This document shows, one piece after another, positions 23,855-36,944 of a stretch of 64,000 nt of DNA. The stretch comes from Allium sativum (lineage: Eukaryota; Streptophyta; Magnoliopsida; Asparagales; Amaryllidaceae). The DNA is taken from contig CM060919.1 of assembly GCA_030737875.1 (NCBI GenBank), positions 808,897,160 to 808,961,159 of the forward strand, in the 5' to 3' direction. Numbering within the stretch: position 1 is the first letter of the stretch; the number at the start of each line of letters is the position of its first letter. Under the pieces are notes generated by a model. That model did no database searches. It worked only from the letters and a program-made list of their open reading frames with translations, and had not been told where the DNA came from. The translations under genes and the position numbers were made by a program.

Positions 23855-25966
23855 TCTTAGCACTAGTGAAATAAAAAACAGTGTTGATATTGGTTTCCTT
23901 TTTTTTGAACTTGTTTATGGAAGAAATGGAAGAAACCGACCGAAGCTGTAAACCCCCTAGTGCACCTAGTCTAGTCCGCAGATACCACGTAAGTGGCTAA
24001 CCGTAGCGTATTCACCTGGTAAACCCTTTTAGCCAAGATTCGACATTCCGGCTGGGGCGTCGGAATCTCTGCCATTGCGGTCCGATTCCGACGCTGACTG
24101 GCTGGAATCCATCAAAAATTCCGTTTCGTTCACAAATAGAGAAAAAAGGAAAAAGAAAAAAATCAGTTCGTGTATCATGAAGCAAGCACATCGTCGACTT
24201 TGAAATCGCATGCGGCGTGGACTTTGCAGGCGCGGCGGCAACAAATGAGGACTTATCTTTACATTTATTGTTTGCAAACATGGGTTGGTTAGGTGAAAGC
24301 GGAAGGAATTAAACTGAAATTAAGAGTTGTACAAATGTTAATTTGGGCTTTTTCTGGTTGTAGGCCTTTTTTATCTCTACGCAGAAAATGGGAGAATGTT
24401 TACTGTAGAATTTAGCTGTTTACATTAAAAAAATATAACGGAATTTCAAGTATTATACTATTTGGGCTTACTCGGGATAATGGATTGGACTAGTAAAATA
24501 TTTGATAAAATTGTTTATAAGTACCGGATAGAATTTATACCAGTAATATGCTAGTGTGTTTGTTCATCAAAGCATGTCTCATGCTGACGATGACAAAGAA
24601 GTACAAGTACACTAGAGAATTTGTGAATATCAAGTATTTATCCGGATATGATTCGTAAAATTTTGCTTCTTCAATGCATGGTTTAAGATGCCGACTAATA
24701 TGTTGGAATCTCGGCTGTTATGCAACAAAAGCAGAAAGCAAAATTCTAAACATTTATTAATACTACATATTTATTTGTGTATTTATATGGAAAAAAACAC
24801 CGGAATTGTCAAACCGGAATTAAACCGGGTTATTCGCAATTTTCGAAACTGGACTGAAAATTTAAAACTTCTATGTGATCGGAACGGAACCGGAATTTCG
24901 AACCTTGCTTTTAGCATGCCTTTTGGATAGTTTTTGATCCTTTAACAATATGTTAGTAAATACTGTTTTGTTAAGATATATTAACTAAAAAATGAAATCT
25001 GTCCGCTCATAGATTCATCATTGATTGATTTGTTTTAGCTGGATTTTCAAATTTACACTGAAGGGGAGGGTGCTTTTGGTAAGAATTTTTACCTTCATTT
25101 TTCGCTGCAAGGTCGAAAGGATGTCTCAAAATAATCATGTGAGTATTTTCCAATTGAGTATTACATGCGCATTTCTGCTTCAGATACTCAATTCGTATTT
25201 GATTTATTAAATGTTTATTTATTTTGAAAAGAGTGCTTAAAATGTTCACATTTCTGGATACATAAATTAATTGGTAACGAAAGCTTAACATACAAGTACT
25301 TCTCTTTTGACGAGGTTTATATTCTTGTTTTTGGACTGCTATTCAGCCACTAATCCATTCATGATTATAGATCAATTAATGCTAGTACGAGTTATTATTG
25401 TTCAATGATAAGAAAGTATGTTCTTAAAGATGTGAATTTATTCTTTAATTACCCAGAAGTCGGTATACTTTCAACGCATTATTAATTTAAAAAGATACCT
25501 ATCACTTTTTGTTGTTTACCATAATATGTGGAAGTTGCAGGTCATTGATGTAGAAATATTGCCAGACCCATATATAATTATTTCTAAATTGCTTTGTGCT
25601 TTGTTTATTTAAGCTTCCTTTGCATTTTTTCATGCACAATTTTAGTATGCAGAGTTTTATGTGTGGTCAAAGGCTTGCATCCAAATGTTTTAGGTATATT
25701 AAATTTAACTTAGGTTTCAAAATATTGGCTGACCCGTATGCATGGATGTTCAGTCCTAAAGATGCACAGTTCCTTATGTATCTATTTTAAAGGATACACT
25801 GGCTTTAGATATATATTTTCAGATATGCACAATTTTGTATACAAAAATTTACACATGAATTTTGGAAGTTCAATCATATACATATAATTTTCTAAGCTTT
25901 ATGTATGCAAGCTTTTGAATTCATAAAATTTCTCCAAAAATATATATTATAGGTTCCTGCTTTTTG
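23855..25966. other. No gene recognised
   Basis: Mostly AT-rich. Two overlapping minus-strand frames near 24012-24281 and a patch rich in GGAAC/CGGAAT at about 24800-24900 were inspected; neither shows a known motif. I cannot support a gene. Confidence 0.4.
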
Positions 25967-26539
25967 TAACGATCTAGAATTTTTGATTAATTTAAAATCA
26001 GAATTTTGAAAATAAAATAAATTTAAAATTCATTCAAATATGAATTTGGTTTTAATATAAATATGGTTTAAGTGTTAAAAATAAATATATGATTTTGTCA
26101 AATATAGCAGTAAAATACTGGTGAGGAATTATCAGCTTTTGTTATAACAAATTTTCCAAGTACGTATTAATTGAACCGATTTTGTTAACATGATCTTTTT
26201 GTCAAATATATATGTATATATTATAAAAATGAATTATTATTTTGAATTATTAAACTTGTTAATAAACATTGTCAGGTTTTGATAGCATCAGTCGCCAATT
26301 GTTAAATAATTAATCGAAAAATGTAGAATTAAAAATAGCAACATACATAAGGTGTTTCAACTTTGCAACACTTTCAAGTATTGGAAAAGTGTAACTAAAC
26401 AAAAACATGTAAAAGAACGTGGTTTTCTTTCAAATGGTTTTGATGCATGAGTGGTTTAGGACATGTGTCCTTTTGTGCTATTCCGCTTTTACCCTTGAAA
26501 AATCCTATGAAAGAAGGCCTAACCCCCTATATTCTTCAT

Positions 26540-26720
26540 TCCATCTTTATTCATTTCCTTCTTCTTAGCTTTTCTCCTCCTCCCTTCCATGGCTTCCTAG
26601 GCCATTTCTTCTCCTTCTTCCTCTCGTTTTTCCTCCTTCTTTCCCTCTCCATCCCTTTCTTCTCCCTCCTCCTCCTCCTTCCTCTCTTCCCCGCCCTTCT
26701 CTTCTCGTCCTAGCCCACCC
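26540..26720 (+). repeat. Polypyrimidine tract
   Basis: A C/T-rich stretch of about 180 bp in the leader part of the old LTR. It produces long but meaningless open frames. Confidence 0.75.
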
Positions 26721-27690
26721 ATGGCCAGCCTCCTCTCCAATGCCTCCTCCACCAACCCACGACCCTACCTCCACCACCCACCTCGGCCAAGCACCCCTGT
26801 GCAACCACTTCCATATGCCATCATCTCCTTTATCTCAGTTTCCATCTCTAGCCCACAACTAGCAACTTCCTGAGGCCATACCTCTTCCAAAACTGATCAA
26901 ATTATGATTTTTTTTTTCAAATCATGTATTTTTCTAGTGGCTACAACTTTCATGCCGAGCACTTTGTATAATTTTGAGCCTAGCTAGTCCAAAAATCCAT
27001 GTCTTTGAAGACCATATTTTCTGGCTTTATTTTATTGAACTCGAATACATCTCCACTATTTCAACCATATCTCACTCGAAAATAATCTAAATTGGGAAAT
27101 TCTTTTTTAACCAAAGATAAAAGAAAATCCTACAACTTTGTAGTTGGACACTTTTCCAAATTCAAAGAGTAGTTAGTCCAAAAGTCCGAGCGAAGTTGGT
27201 ATATTTCCAGAGTCAGAAAACAACTATAGCGCGATACTTTACCCATCGATTCGGTCAAGGTCCTACACTAAAGTTAGGCAAAGAGAAAATACCAGTGAGA
27301 AACTATACACACTTATTTTACGTATATTTGATTATAGACATTAAATATATGTGTGTAATGTTGGATGAATGGTTGTATAGTTAGTGACACTCATACACTC
27401 ATAGCCGTTAATTACCGTAACGCTTGCACGTAGATAATAACATGTATTGATGATACTGTTATTGATTATTATGGATGTGCATGTGATTGTTATTATGGTT
27501 TGATTATCATCACACACCTATACATCGTGAATTATGGAATTATAGAGCTAATTGGTTATGTCCCTTTCACATTCTAAAATATAAATCGGTTTACTTTTTC
27601 AGTGTGGAAATAATGAAGTTTGGAATTTGATATTCGAAATAGTTTGGAAATGAAATTAAAGCATATACAAATAAAGTTTGTAAAGGTGGA

Positions 27691-27695
27691 AATGT
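27691..27695. other. E1 target-site duplication, left (AATGT)
   Basis: AATGT lies directly before TGTAACAACCC and recurs at 45870-45874 directly after the other end of E1. Confidence 0.95.
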
Positions 27696-30094
27696 TGTAA
27701 CAACCCGCATTCTACGCATCGGAGGATCGTAGAATATTTATTTCTTTCTTATATGAAGTCGTATAGTCATGTGGCTTTGGGAAACGACCATTGGGGTCAT
27801 TTCCCATGTTCATGATTTTTGCCGATTTTTAAATGACCGTTTTGCCCCTAGATGATCTTGTTTCGTTCATAACTTTTGACTGGAGAGGAGTTTTGACATA
27901 AAACTATTTCCATTAGATCCGAATGATGGTTTACCTTTCCGTAGAGTGGTCACAATAGCCAAACGGACTCACCGTTTGGGAGATATGGCTGAAACAAGTT
28001 TCAGATAGTGAAAAAACAGCTTAATTGGGCTTAACCAGGTGATTAATAGCTAGGCCCAAAGAAGAATTTCGGGATTAGGAGTTTAAAAGGGCTGTTAGGG
28101 TTTGAAGAATACCTTTTTCTCATTTTTTAGCCGTCACTATTCATTCCTCTTAACCTAGCCATGGCCTCCCCTTTCTAAACCTCTCCAAATCACTTCTAAA
28201 CCACTTTCTAATTGAAGATTAGGCTTAGCTACATCAAATTGAGGAGAGAAAGCACCAAGGCAAAGTTAGAACCGCTGTGTTACATTGGGAATAGCGCCAA
28301 ACAGAGATTTATTTCAGTTTTGAGGTTTTATTTGTGACTAAGGTGAGTGATTTGCATAGTTTTGCACTAGTTACGGTTGATTAAGGGTAATTAGTGAAGA
28401 CTAACGAAATTAGACATGATAAAATTTTGGAAAAATAATTATAAATTCGTAAATAATGTTTTATACCTCTGTTAGAAATTTGGGTTGATTTGGTTAAGTT
28501 TTGTTAATCCTATGATTAGTTTTGCTTAAACATGCTTAAGGGAAAATATGAGATTTTAGCTATGTTTGATCCGTTTTACATGCTAAGATTGTTGTTTTGG
28601 TGTTTGTGAATGATTATACATGTTGCTATGACTGTATGATATAAGTTTTGATTGTCTAGAAGTGTTAGATTGGTCGAAAACGCTGTCGAATGGCGTAAAC
28701 AGTCGCTGGAAGAAGTTGCAGGATTTTGGCCGATTCGGATCGGAACGGAGGAAGGAGCCTGATCCGAACCACCTTCCAGAGAGCTGCTCACACCCGACCC
28801 GATCCGCCCTCATGGGCATGAAGCTACTCCGACCCGAACCGATGCACCATGGAGAAGTTTGAGAGACCCGACCCGATCCGGAGTGCTTGGGAAGAAGGAC
28901 CGAACCAGTGGAGTTTTCCATGAAGCCAGGAGGTGTGGACTCCGATCCGAACCGCTGGAGGAAGGCCACCCCGATCCGACCCACATAGCTACCTCCGAAC
29001 CGAACCAATGTATGGAGATTGGACTTGAGGGCCCCGACCCGATCTGCCAGGGGTGATGACGATGATTCGAACCCGATGGGAGTACGATTCGAAGCAAAGT
29101 AAAGGAAGAAGACCGATCTGGAGAAGAAGACCAATAACCCAAGATGCAAAGGTAGTCCAATTAAGAAGTTAGAGCTCAGGATCCAGTTGGGAACCAACGA
29201 GTCGACTTCATGAGTTGGGCTTTGCTGCGGGACGTGTGCAAAGGGGTTGTCGGTATTCATAACTTTGGTTCACCACTGAGAGACGGATAGTGGGCTTGTA
29301 GTGATAGTTGTACGGGATTGGATTCCGTCATGGCCCAATGGATAGGTGACTAATGTAGTGGATATCGTATACTTTACGCGCCGAGTGAGAGATGTGAGGA
29401 TGGTTGCTATGTTTGATTGTTTGCCATCACTATGACATGCACACCCCCACCCCCGTATGCTTGTACACCATATGTTAGTGGCACCTTAGAGTGTTGTACG
29501 GTATGCAGTGCTAACTCTTTGGTTGCAGGTCTAGGTTCAGGTATGATTGGATTATACCTGTTATTGTTCTGTTTTGTTGCTTATCGCTCATACTAGACTT
29601 TGTAGTTTGACCCAGAGTTTTATGTCTCTTCTTATTACTCTGAGTGCTCTCACGAGCAGACTAGAGACAGGTTAGCTGGGCATGCACGAGTAGCTGATCC
29701 GGAGACGAGCATGAGGCTTCCATGTATGATACATATAGATATTCTCCCTGTGTTGTTGAAGATCACTACTTGGGCATTAGTAGTGCATCTTCTACTTTAG
29801 CTTTCTTTTGCTCTAGAGACAGTTTAAAATTGTAATAATGATGTTGGATCATAAGCTGTATTTGGATTTCCGCTGCTATGTTAGTTTAGTTTTCAGCTTA
29901 TGCACTGTCTCGCCTGTTTTATGTCAAGTATGTTATGATTATATTTTATTCCATGTACTGTGAGACATTCTACAGGTTTCTTTGTTAGTTCCTTCATCTT
30001 CTTTCCTTTCTTTGGCGATCGTTCCGTGCTAGTCGGGCATGCGTACATCGCACTATCGGAGGAAATGTCGACTGGTGTGGGGCGGGCCATCACA
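27696..30094 (+). repeat. E1 5' LTR
   Basis: 2,399 bp, TGTAACAACCCGC ... GGGCCATCACA. Layout: a conserved start, an ACGGACTCACCGTTTGGGAG block at about 27963, a TATA-like TTTAAAAGG near 28082, a GC-rich island of GATCCGACCCG-type motifs (28730-29110), then U5. The 225-residue antisense frame (29260-28583) and its sense shadows come from this island. Confidence 0.9.
28730..29110. repeat. GATCCGA/CCCGA motif island in the E1 5' LTR
   Basis: Irregular repeats of CCGATCCG, CCGAACC and GACCCGATCC, more than a dozen in about 380 bp of otherwise AT-rich DNA. The same island occurs at 34535-34930 (3' LTR) and, inverted, at about 220-700. Confidence 0.8.
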
Positions 30095-30096
30095 TT

Positions 30097-30114
30097 TGGT
30101 ATCAAAGCTCCAGG
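30097..30114 (+). other. E1 primer-binding site (initiator tRNA-Met)
   Basis: TGGTATCAAAGCTCCAGG two bases after the LTR. It differs from the canonical site by G to A at position 9 and a one-base insertion. Confidence 0.85.
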
Positions 30115-30300
30115 TTGCGTAGTTAACCTAGGGAAGTCATCAGGGAGAGATAGTATATGTATATGAGAACGCGTATTTGTGGTTATTTTGGTTTTCAAAA
30201 GCTATATACATATATATTATTAGTATAGCTAAGGATGAAGTCGTACTACACTGGCACCACTATGGAGATGGTTAATCATTTTCTCTGTGCAAATTGAACG

Positions 30301-31362
30301 ATGAGTCGATACGTAAGGGGTACCGGTAGAGGAGCCAATAATGGGAATGCTTCTGACATGAGGACAATGTTCACTGACCTCATGAGAGAGATGCTTAGAG
30401 ACGTTCAGAGGGCAGCTCCTAATGCTGGTAATGTTGGCGGTCCAGTAGTGCAGGCGCCGAGAGCCGATTTCGCCAAGCTGAATAAGGATTATACTAGTCT
30501 TGGTGGGAAGCCGTTCCACGGAACGGAGTCGGCTACGGATGTTCAGGATTGGTTGGATAGTTGCAAGCGTATCTTCGAAGACTTGGGTATCGAGGATGCG
30601 ATGAAGAGAAGGTTAGCATCCCGTCAGCTGCAAGGTCGGGCAATGAATTGGTGGAATGCTATTAAGGCAGCAACTCCAGAGGATCAAGTCACTTGGGATC
30701 AGTTTAGAACTTGTTTCAGTGATAAGTTTATTCCAGCTGCTCAGAAGTTAGAATTGTTTAGGAAGTTCTTGGAGCTTAAGAAGAATGGTAGGGCAGTCTC
30801 GGAGTATATCGCTGAGTTTGACACTTTGTCGAAGTATGGATTATCCCTTATCGATACTCCTGAGAAGAAGAATGAGAAGATCATTACTGGTTTGGATGGA
30901 TACTTGGGGGAAAGGCTTATCAACCACATCGATGAGACTTTTGAATCGATTGTGGGGAAAGCTTTGAGATCAGAGAATCTTTAACCTAAGTCAAAGACTG
31001 AGGTTACATCTGCAGAAGGGACAAAGCCGCAAGCAAGCGGTGGAGGCAAGAATAATTCCCATAATAAGAGGAAACAAGACCGAACCATGGATGGTCAGAA
31101 TAAGAAAAATAAGAAAGATGGCGAGTGCTTTAGCTGTGGCAAGAATGGCCACTATGCCAGATATTGTCGGGAAAAGCCTGGGGAAAGGAAGTGCTTTAAG
31201 TGTGGCCAAGCGGGACATCACAAGAATGAATGTCCACCACCTCCTATGGAGGAGCAGATCGTGAAAGCATATGCTATCAATGTTGTTCCTTCTTCGTCGA
31301 ATGCCCCAACTGCGGCGCGGAAGGAAAAAGGTGTCGTTATTCGAGGTATGCTTTCTATTTAA
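30301..31362 (+). pseudogene. E1 gag with zinc knuckles, one internal stop
   Basis: From ATG 30301 the frame carries a retrotransposon gag domain at about residues 60-190 (GGKPFHGTESATDVQDWLDS, AMNWWNAI, SEYIAEFDTLSKYGL). A TAA at 30982-30984 follows ALRSENL. The same frame continues and contains two CCHC knuckles: [14 protein letters not shown] (about 31129) and [14 protein letters not shown] (about 31192). It ends with TAA at 31360-31362. Gag packages the RNA in virus-like particles. The distance from 30301 to the second open part (786 bp) is a multiple of three, so a single nonsense change accounts for the break. Confidence 0.85.
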
Positions 31363-31505
31363 GATGTTTTTGATCGAGTTTTGTTTGACAAACCTGAGTT
31401 AGTCGATAGACCTTTAGTAGTGACGAACCCGATTGGTGGTTCGACTAGCCTTAGTATGATTTGTCGTACTGTGGTCTTATCAAGTCATGGATGTATGTTG
31501 TTGTG
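31363..31505 (+). pseudogene. E1 protease remnant lacking the active site
   Basis: After the stop the same frame reads DVFDRVLFDKPELVDRPLVV and then TNPIGGSTSLSMIC. In E3 the matching region has [10 protein letters not shown] followed about 15 residues later by VEDPL and SNPIGG. E1 keeps LFD and NPIGG but has lost the SGA(S/T)H catalytic piece. It is the last trace of pol; a fragment like ...FVLGFTGF can be read near 31510. Confidence 0.7.
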
Positions 31506-33480
31506 ATTACTTTGTTTTGGGCTTTACTGGGTTTAGCATTATTTTGGGGAGTCGATCTACTCTAAAGGAATAGGGTGGTATTAGGTAGCTACCTAGTGAT
31601 GGGGATAATAACTGGAGTTAAGGAAGCTGAGAGTTTATCGTTGTAATAAGCTCTAATTGTCTCTGGGAGGCAAATGAGTGCTCCAGTGCTTAGTTGTTTT
31701 GTTAGTATCACTTCACGTGGATTGTTTGAATTCGGAGGAGATGTTCCTTGGGTGCTTGTCTGATATTTGTTTAGGCCTTTGGGGCTTGTACTCAGGGAAT
31801 GTCGAAGTCGACTAGGACGGTTTGCGTGAGAGATAAGTGGTTGTTGTGATTTTCGTTGTATGATATCTTGGTTTACTCGAGGAGTGATGGGCAGATGTGA
31901 CAGGATAAGACTATTCGATGGTATGGACTGCCCCGAGTTGGACTCGATAGAGTTATGAGATGACTTGAGTGGGACTTGAGAAAGATACAAAGTAATGGAT
32001 TGTTTAGGACCCTATGTTGATGTTCTCTTTGAAGAAATAGGATGTATTCGTCGATCTTGGAAGATGCAACGAAGATTAGGACGATTCAAGTTGGACTTGA
32101 ACTCGTAAAAGAAAATGGGTGTTCATTGATCTTGGAGATGCAACGAATAGGGAGACGACTCACGTTGGACTAAGGTCTGTAGGTAATAGATACTCAAGAC
32201 TGGGTCTGAGTTTATGGGTAATATATTGACTCGAGTTGGACTCGAGAAGGCTACAAGGAATTGGAATGGATCGAGTTGGACTCGAGAGGGCAGCAAGATA
32301 ATGGATAGACTTGGGTGGGACTCGAGTGTTTTAGGCGGACTAAAAGCAGGGGTATCTGGGGATGCCCACTTACCTTGGATCCGTTGGACGTGATCTAACG
32401 TGATCTAGTTATCCTTGGAGGATAAACGTACGTTGGACGTACAGTAGTCCGTTTGGAGGCAGAGTTTCCATTAGTTATTGATGTTGGTTGGACCAGACAT
32501 ACAGGTATCGACGTATTCATGGCTTTAGCAGGTGATATATCGGATTTGTTTGATGGATGCTATGGTCGTTGTGTTTGCTCCTACCTTTCTTCTCTTGAGT
32601 GTCACTTGTAGGATCCTATTGAATGGAAATAGTATAAGTTCGTTGATCATGGTGATATGACGGTTGTAAGATACTTTACGTTAGAGTTGATGTATGTTGG
32701 GCATTGTGGAGCGTCCGTTGACCTTGAAGATTCAGCGGATATAGGAGCTTCAAGTTGGACTTGAACTCGAAGGTAGAGTACCTAGAATCATTGGATGAGT
32801 ATAGTTCACCTTTAGAAGGTGAATGTACATTGGACGTGCAGTACGAGTATAAGTGGAGTACCTAGGTTCATTGGATGGGTCTAGTTTGCCTCTAGGAGGT
32901 GAATGTACGTTGGACGGCAGTACGAATGTAGGAAGGACTCAAGTTGGACTTGAAAGGACATTTGAATTGTAGTTGAAAATTTGGCGTATAGGGTTAGATT
33001 ACCTAAGAAGACGACAGTATAGACGAATGCCATAGTACCGGACTAGGTGCGATAGCTGATGCATTGGGTAGGAACATGCCAGTTTAGAGGCTATTTTTCT
33101 GGAATGGAAGCAACTAGAGTATATCATGGGATGTGACTTAAGACTTAAATGTGAATTGGATTCAGAAACGCTAATAAGCTTGACGATTAGATCGATCTAG
33201 ATTAAGTGGATTGGTTCTAGTCAGAGGGACGATCCTAACCTATTAGAAATTACCTCTAGGGTAAAGATGGGAATCGATGGTGAGAGAACGACTGTACTTG
33301 GGAAGTAGAGAATGACATAAGAAAGTCGTATCCAAAACTCTTTGCCTGGTAAGACTTACTTTGCAATTTAGTTATTCCGCATGCTAGGATAGACTTGTTT
33401 TGCATGTTTGATTGTTGTTTTATGGCTGAAAGGCATGCGGAACCCTTTGTGTGTTTTGGTTAGGGAATTTCGGGGGCGAA
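31506..33480 (+). other. E1 internal non-coding region with palindromic repeats
   Basis: No pol sequence is found here. Instead, variants of a 16-20-bp palindrome (CGAGTTGGACTCGAG) recur near 31929, 31963, 32087, 32158, 32228, 32266, 32308, 32744 and 32936. A second motif (GTACGTTGGACGTACAGTA and variants) recurs near 32427, 32825 and 32907. The minus-strand frame at 31990-31589 has no recognisable content. The end joins the polypurine tract. Confidence 0.75.
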
Positions 33481-33483
33481 ATT

Positions 33484-33500
33484 TCTTAAGGGGAGGAGAA
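33484..33500 (+). other. E1 polypurine tract
   Basis: TCTTAAGGGGAGGAGAA directly before the 3' LTR. The preceding tttcgggggcgaaat matches the pre-PPT text in E2 and E3. Confidence 0.85.
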
Positions 33501-35548
33501 TATTACAACCCGCATTCTACGCATCGGTGGATCGTAGAATATTTATTTCTTTCTTATATGAAGTCGTATGGTCATGTGGCTTTGAGAAACGACCATTAGG
33601 GTCATTTCCCATGTTCATGATTTTTGCCAATTTTTAAATGACCGTTTTGCCCCTAGCTGATCTTGTTTCTTTTATAACTTTTGACTGGAGAGGATTTTTG
33701 ATATGAAACCCCTTCCATTAGATCCGAATGATGGTTTACCTTTCTGTAGAGTGGTCACATTAGCCAAACGGACTCACCGTTTGGGAGATATGGCTAAAAC
33801 AAGTTTTAGATAGTGAAAAACAGCTTAATTGGGCTTAACCGGGTGATTAACAGCTAGGCCCAAAGGGAAATTTCGGGATTAGGAGTTTAAAAGGGCTGTT
33901 AGGGTTTGGAGAATACCTTTTTCTCATTTTTCAGCCGCCACTATTCATTCCTCTTAACCTAGCCATGGCCTCCACTTTCTAAACCTCTCCAAAACACCTC
34001 TAAACCACTTTCTAATTGAAGATTAGGCTTAGCTACATCAAATTGAGGAGAGAAAGCACCAAGGCAAAGTTAGATCTGCTATGTTAGATTGGGAACAACG
34101 CCAAATAGAGATTTAGTTCAGTTTTGAGTTTTTATTTGTGGCTAAGATGAGTGATTTGCATAGTTTTTCACTAATTACGGTTGATTAAGGGTAATTAGTG
34201 AAGATTAACGAAATTAGACATGATAAAATTCTGGAAAATAATTATAAATTCGGAAATAATGTTTTATATCTCTGTTAGAAATTTGGGTTGATTTGGTTAA
34301 GTTTTGTTAATCCTACGATTAGTTTTGCTTAAACATGCTTAAGGGAAAATATGGGATTTTAGCTATGTTTGATCCGTTTTACATGCTAAGATTGTTGTTT
34401 TGGTGTTTGTGAATGATTATACATGTTGCTATGACTGTATGATATAATTTGTGATTGTCTAGAAGTGTTAGATTGGTTGAAAACGCCGTCGAATGGCGTA
34501 AACAGTTGCTGGAAGAAGTTGCAGGATTTTGCCCGATCCGGATCGGATCGGAGGAAGGAGCCCGATCCGAACCACCTTCCACGAGAGCTGCTCACACCCG
34601 ACCCGATCCGCCCTCGTAGGCATGAAGCTACTCCGACCAGACCCGATGCACCATGGAGAAGATTAAGAGACCTGACCCGATCGTAGTGCTTGGGAAGAAG
34701 GATCGAACCAGTGGAGTTTTCCATGAAGCAAGGAGATGTGGACTCCGATCCGAACCACTGGAGGAAGGCCACCCCGATCCGACCCACATAGCCACCTCCG
34801 AACCGAACCGATGTATGGCGATTGGACTTGAAGGCCCCGACCCGATCCGCCAGGGGTGATGACGACGATCCGAACCCGATGGGAGTACGAACCGAAGCAA
34901 AGTAAAGGAAGAAGACCGATCTGGGGAAGAAGACCAATAACCCGAGATGCAAAGGTAGTCCAAATAAGAAGTTAGAGCTCAGGATCCAGTTGGGAACCAA
35001 CGAGTCGACTTCATGAGTTGGGCTTCGCTGAGGGACGTGTGCAAAGGGGTTGTCGGTATTCATAACTTTGGTTCACCACTGAGAGATGGATAGTGGGCTT
35101 GTAGTGATAGTTGTACGGGATTGGATTCCGTCATGGCCCAATGGGTAGGTGACTAAGGTAGTGGATATTGTATACTTTACGCACCGAGTGAGAGATGTGA
35201 GGATGGTTGCTATGTTTGATTGTTTGCCATCACTATGACATGCACACCCCCACCCCCGTATGCTTGTACACCATATGTTAGTGGCACCTTTGAGTGTTGT
35301 ACAGTATGCAGTGCTAACTCTTTGGTTGCAGGTCCAGGTTCAGGTGTGACTGGATTATACCTGTTATTGTTCTGTTTTGTTGCTTATCGCTCATACCAGA
35401 CTTTTTGTATGACCTAGGATTTTATGTCTCTTCTTATTACTCTGGGTGCTCTCACGAGCAGACTAGAGATAGGTTAGCTGGGCATGCACGAGTAGCTGAT
35501 CCGGAGACGAGCAGGAGGCTTCCACGTATGATACATATAGATATTCTT
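33501..35548 (+). repeat. E1 3' LTR, first part
   Basis: Begins TATTACAACCCGC where the 5' LTR has TGTAACAACCCGC, so the terminal TG is mutated. It is collinear with 27696-29747 and is interrupted by E2. Together with 45522-45869 it gives about 2,396 bp, matching the 5' LTR length. Confidence 0.9.
35544..35548. other. E2 target-site duplication, left (TTCTT)
   Basis: TTCTT directly before TGTAACACCCC; repeated at 45517-45521 after the other end of E2. Confidence 0.95.
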
Positions 35549-36765
35549 TGTAACACCCCACCTCCGCCAGGGTGACTCTTGCAAGCACACTAGCTTCGGA
35601 GGGGCATTTAAACAAGGTAAACATGCACGCAGATATCACAAGACAAAACATATAAGTAAAACAGAGTAAATAAAGCAGCGGATCAAACTAGCATTTCAAA
35701 ACCATAGTTAAGTTACAACAAAGTACTTGATCATTATTTTTCAACAAAACAAAGTCTAGATAAAAGCATAAACTGAAAAACTGAAATACATAAGGTACTA
35801 TCCCCAAAGTGAAGTGATAAACCATAGCTAGCTCAATGTCCAAACCCGTACATGAGCAAATCCCGTAAGCAAGCTAGAAAGATCCAAGCTAAGCTCCAAT
35901 GTTCCCACCCTGAGGACCTGAGGGGGGGGGAACGGAAGACAAGAGGCGAAAGAAAATAGGTCAGTCAAAAAGACTGGTAAGCCCTACTACTATCCGTCTA
36001 TGAACTAGTAAAGTTAACTGGCATGAGAAGCTGAGATGAACATAAGGATAACAACATACTGGCATGATGATTAACTAACAGGATAGATAAAGGTGTCATC
36101 GCATAATCAAGGTTAAGTTTTGCACCATGGGTGTACTAGCATTCTAATATGTCAAGTAAAAACAAGAATTGATCCCTTGGCCCAAGCTTGGCCCAACATC
36201 AGGAGATGACCTAAATCAAGGTCCAACTACTCGGTCTAGTCGATCGGCTCCCTATAAGCCTAACTCGTCAAGTGTCGGTGTCATGCGGCTTAATCATGTA
36301 ATGTAGTTGACTGTGCAGGGGCCACCCTAGGGTGTATCTGGCCCTACGGTGTAACCCTCAGACACCATTCCAGGATGCACAGTCTAAACCTACCGGTGCC
36401 CGTGTTCAACTCCGGACTTAATGTGCACGACCATGGTCCGCCTGAACCACCGGGGCATCATTCAGCCGTCTCTTTTGGTCTCTTACAATCAGCCCAGTAA
36501 TCGTGCCCCACCCTAGCCTAGTCCTAGGGTCTTATGATACTATCTAGAAGGTTACTGCTGAAAAGGACCATGCAACTAGGGTTTCTTAACGGGTTAAATG
36601 TGGTTAACCCGATCCAAACGTGGATTAAATCGGTTAAGAGTACCCAAGGCTCCTGACTTAACCTCGATTAATCCATCAAGCCCAAATTGGTTAAGTATTA
36701 AGTGGACCATGACTTAACCCTAATCAGGAGGCATTAATTAACTTAATGCGCTTTAACCTCTCACA

Positions 36766-36834
36766 TTAGACTTTGTTGTGGTTACTAGTTAAGCCGGGCG
36801 GGTCCGGGTAGCTTTACACCACAACTAGGTCTAA
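36766..36834 (-). other. Covarying hairpin, E2 3' LTR, copy 1
   Basis: Outer stem TTAGAC/GTCTAA (36766-36771 with 36829-36834), inner stem GTTGTGGT/ACCACAAC (36775-36782 with 36818-36825). The loop contains the invariant GCCGGGCGGGTCCGGGTAG text. Confidence 0.75.
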
Positions 36835-36870
36835 CCTCGGGTTCGAGCACAACATGACCAACTTCTCACA

Positions 36871-36944
36871 TTGGGTCCTATTGTTTGTAGCCACTAGTTA
36901 AGCCAGGCGGGTCCGGGTAGATTTATGCTACAAACTCAACCCAA
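36871..36944 (-). other. Covarying hairpin, E2 3' LTR, copy 2
   Basis: Outer stem TTGGGT/ACCCAA (36871-36876 with 36939-36944), inner stem GTTTGTAG/CTACAAAC (36883-36890 with 36928-36935). The stem bases differ from copy 1 but pairing is kept; the loop is nearly the same. Confidence 0.75.

Larger units (their letters stand above)
25967..27695 (+). mobile_element. Old LTR, left part (split by E1)
   Basis: Begins TGTAACGATCTAGAATTTTT, the usual start of plant Ty3/gypsy LTRs. A pyrimidine-rich leader-like tract with a TATA-like tatattc lies at about 26530-26720, with GAGTAGTTAGTCCAAAAGTC-type U5 text after it. E1 interrupts it at 27695/45870 with a 5-bp duplication. It resumes at 45870. No coding part is seen; the frame at 26447-26713 is an artefact of the CT-rich tract. 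Confidence 0.55.

Noticed and set aside
24012..24281. 89-residue minus-strand frame
   Set aside because: Two overlapping frames of similar length on the same strand and no motif; not enough to call a gene.
26447..26804. Open frames on both strands near 26.5-26.8 kb
   Set aside because: Produced by a polypyrimidine tract in the leader of the old LTR.
28583..29260. 225-residue antisense open frame, present with equal length at 34386-35063
   Set aside because: Both copies are LTRs of one element, so conservation is expected; the frame is made by the GATCCGA island and is broken in the related LTR at 1-1720.
30229..30519. 96-residue minus-strand frame over the gag start of E1
   Set aside because: Shadow of the plus-strand gag frame.
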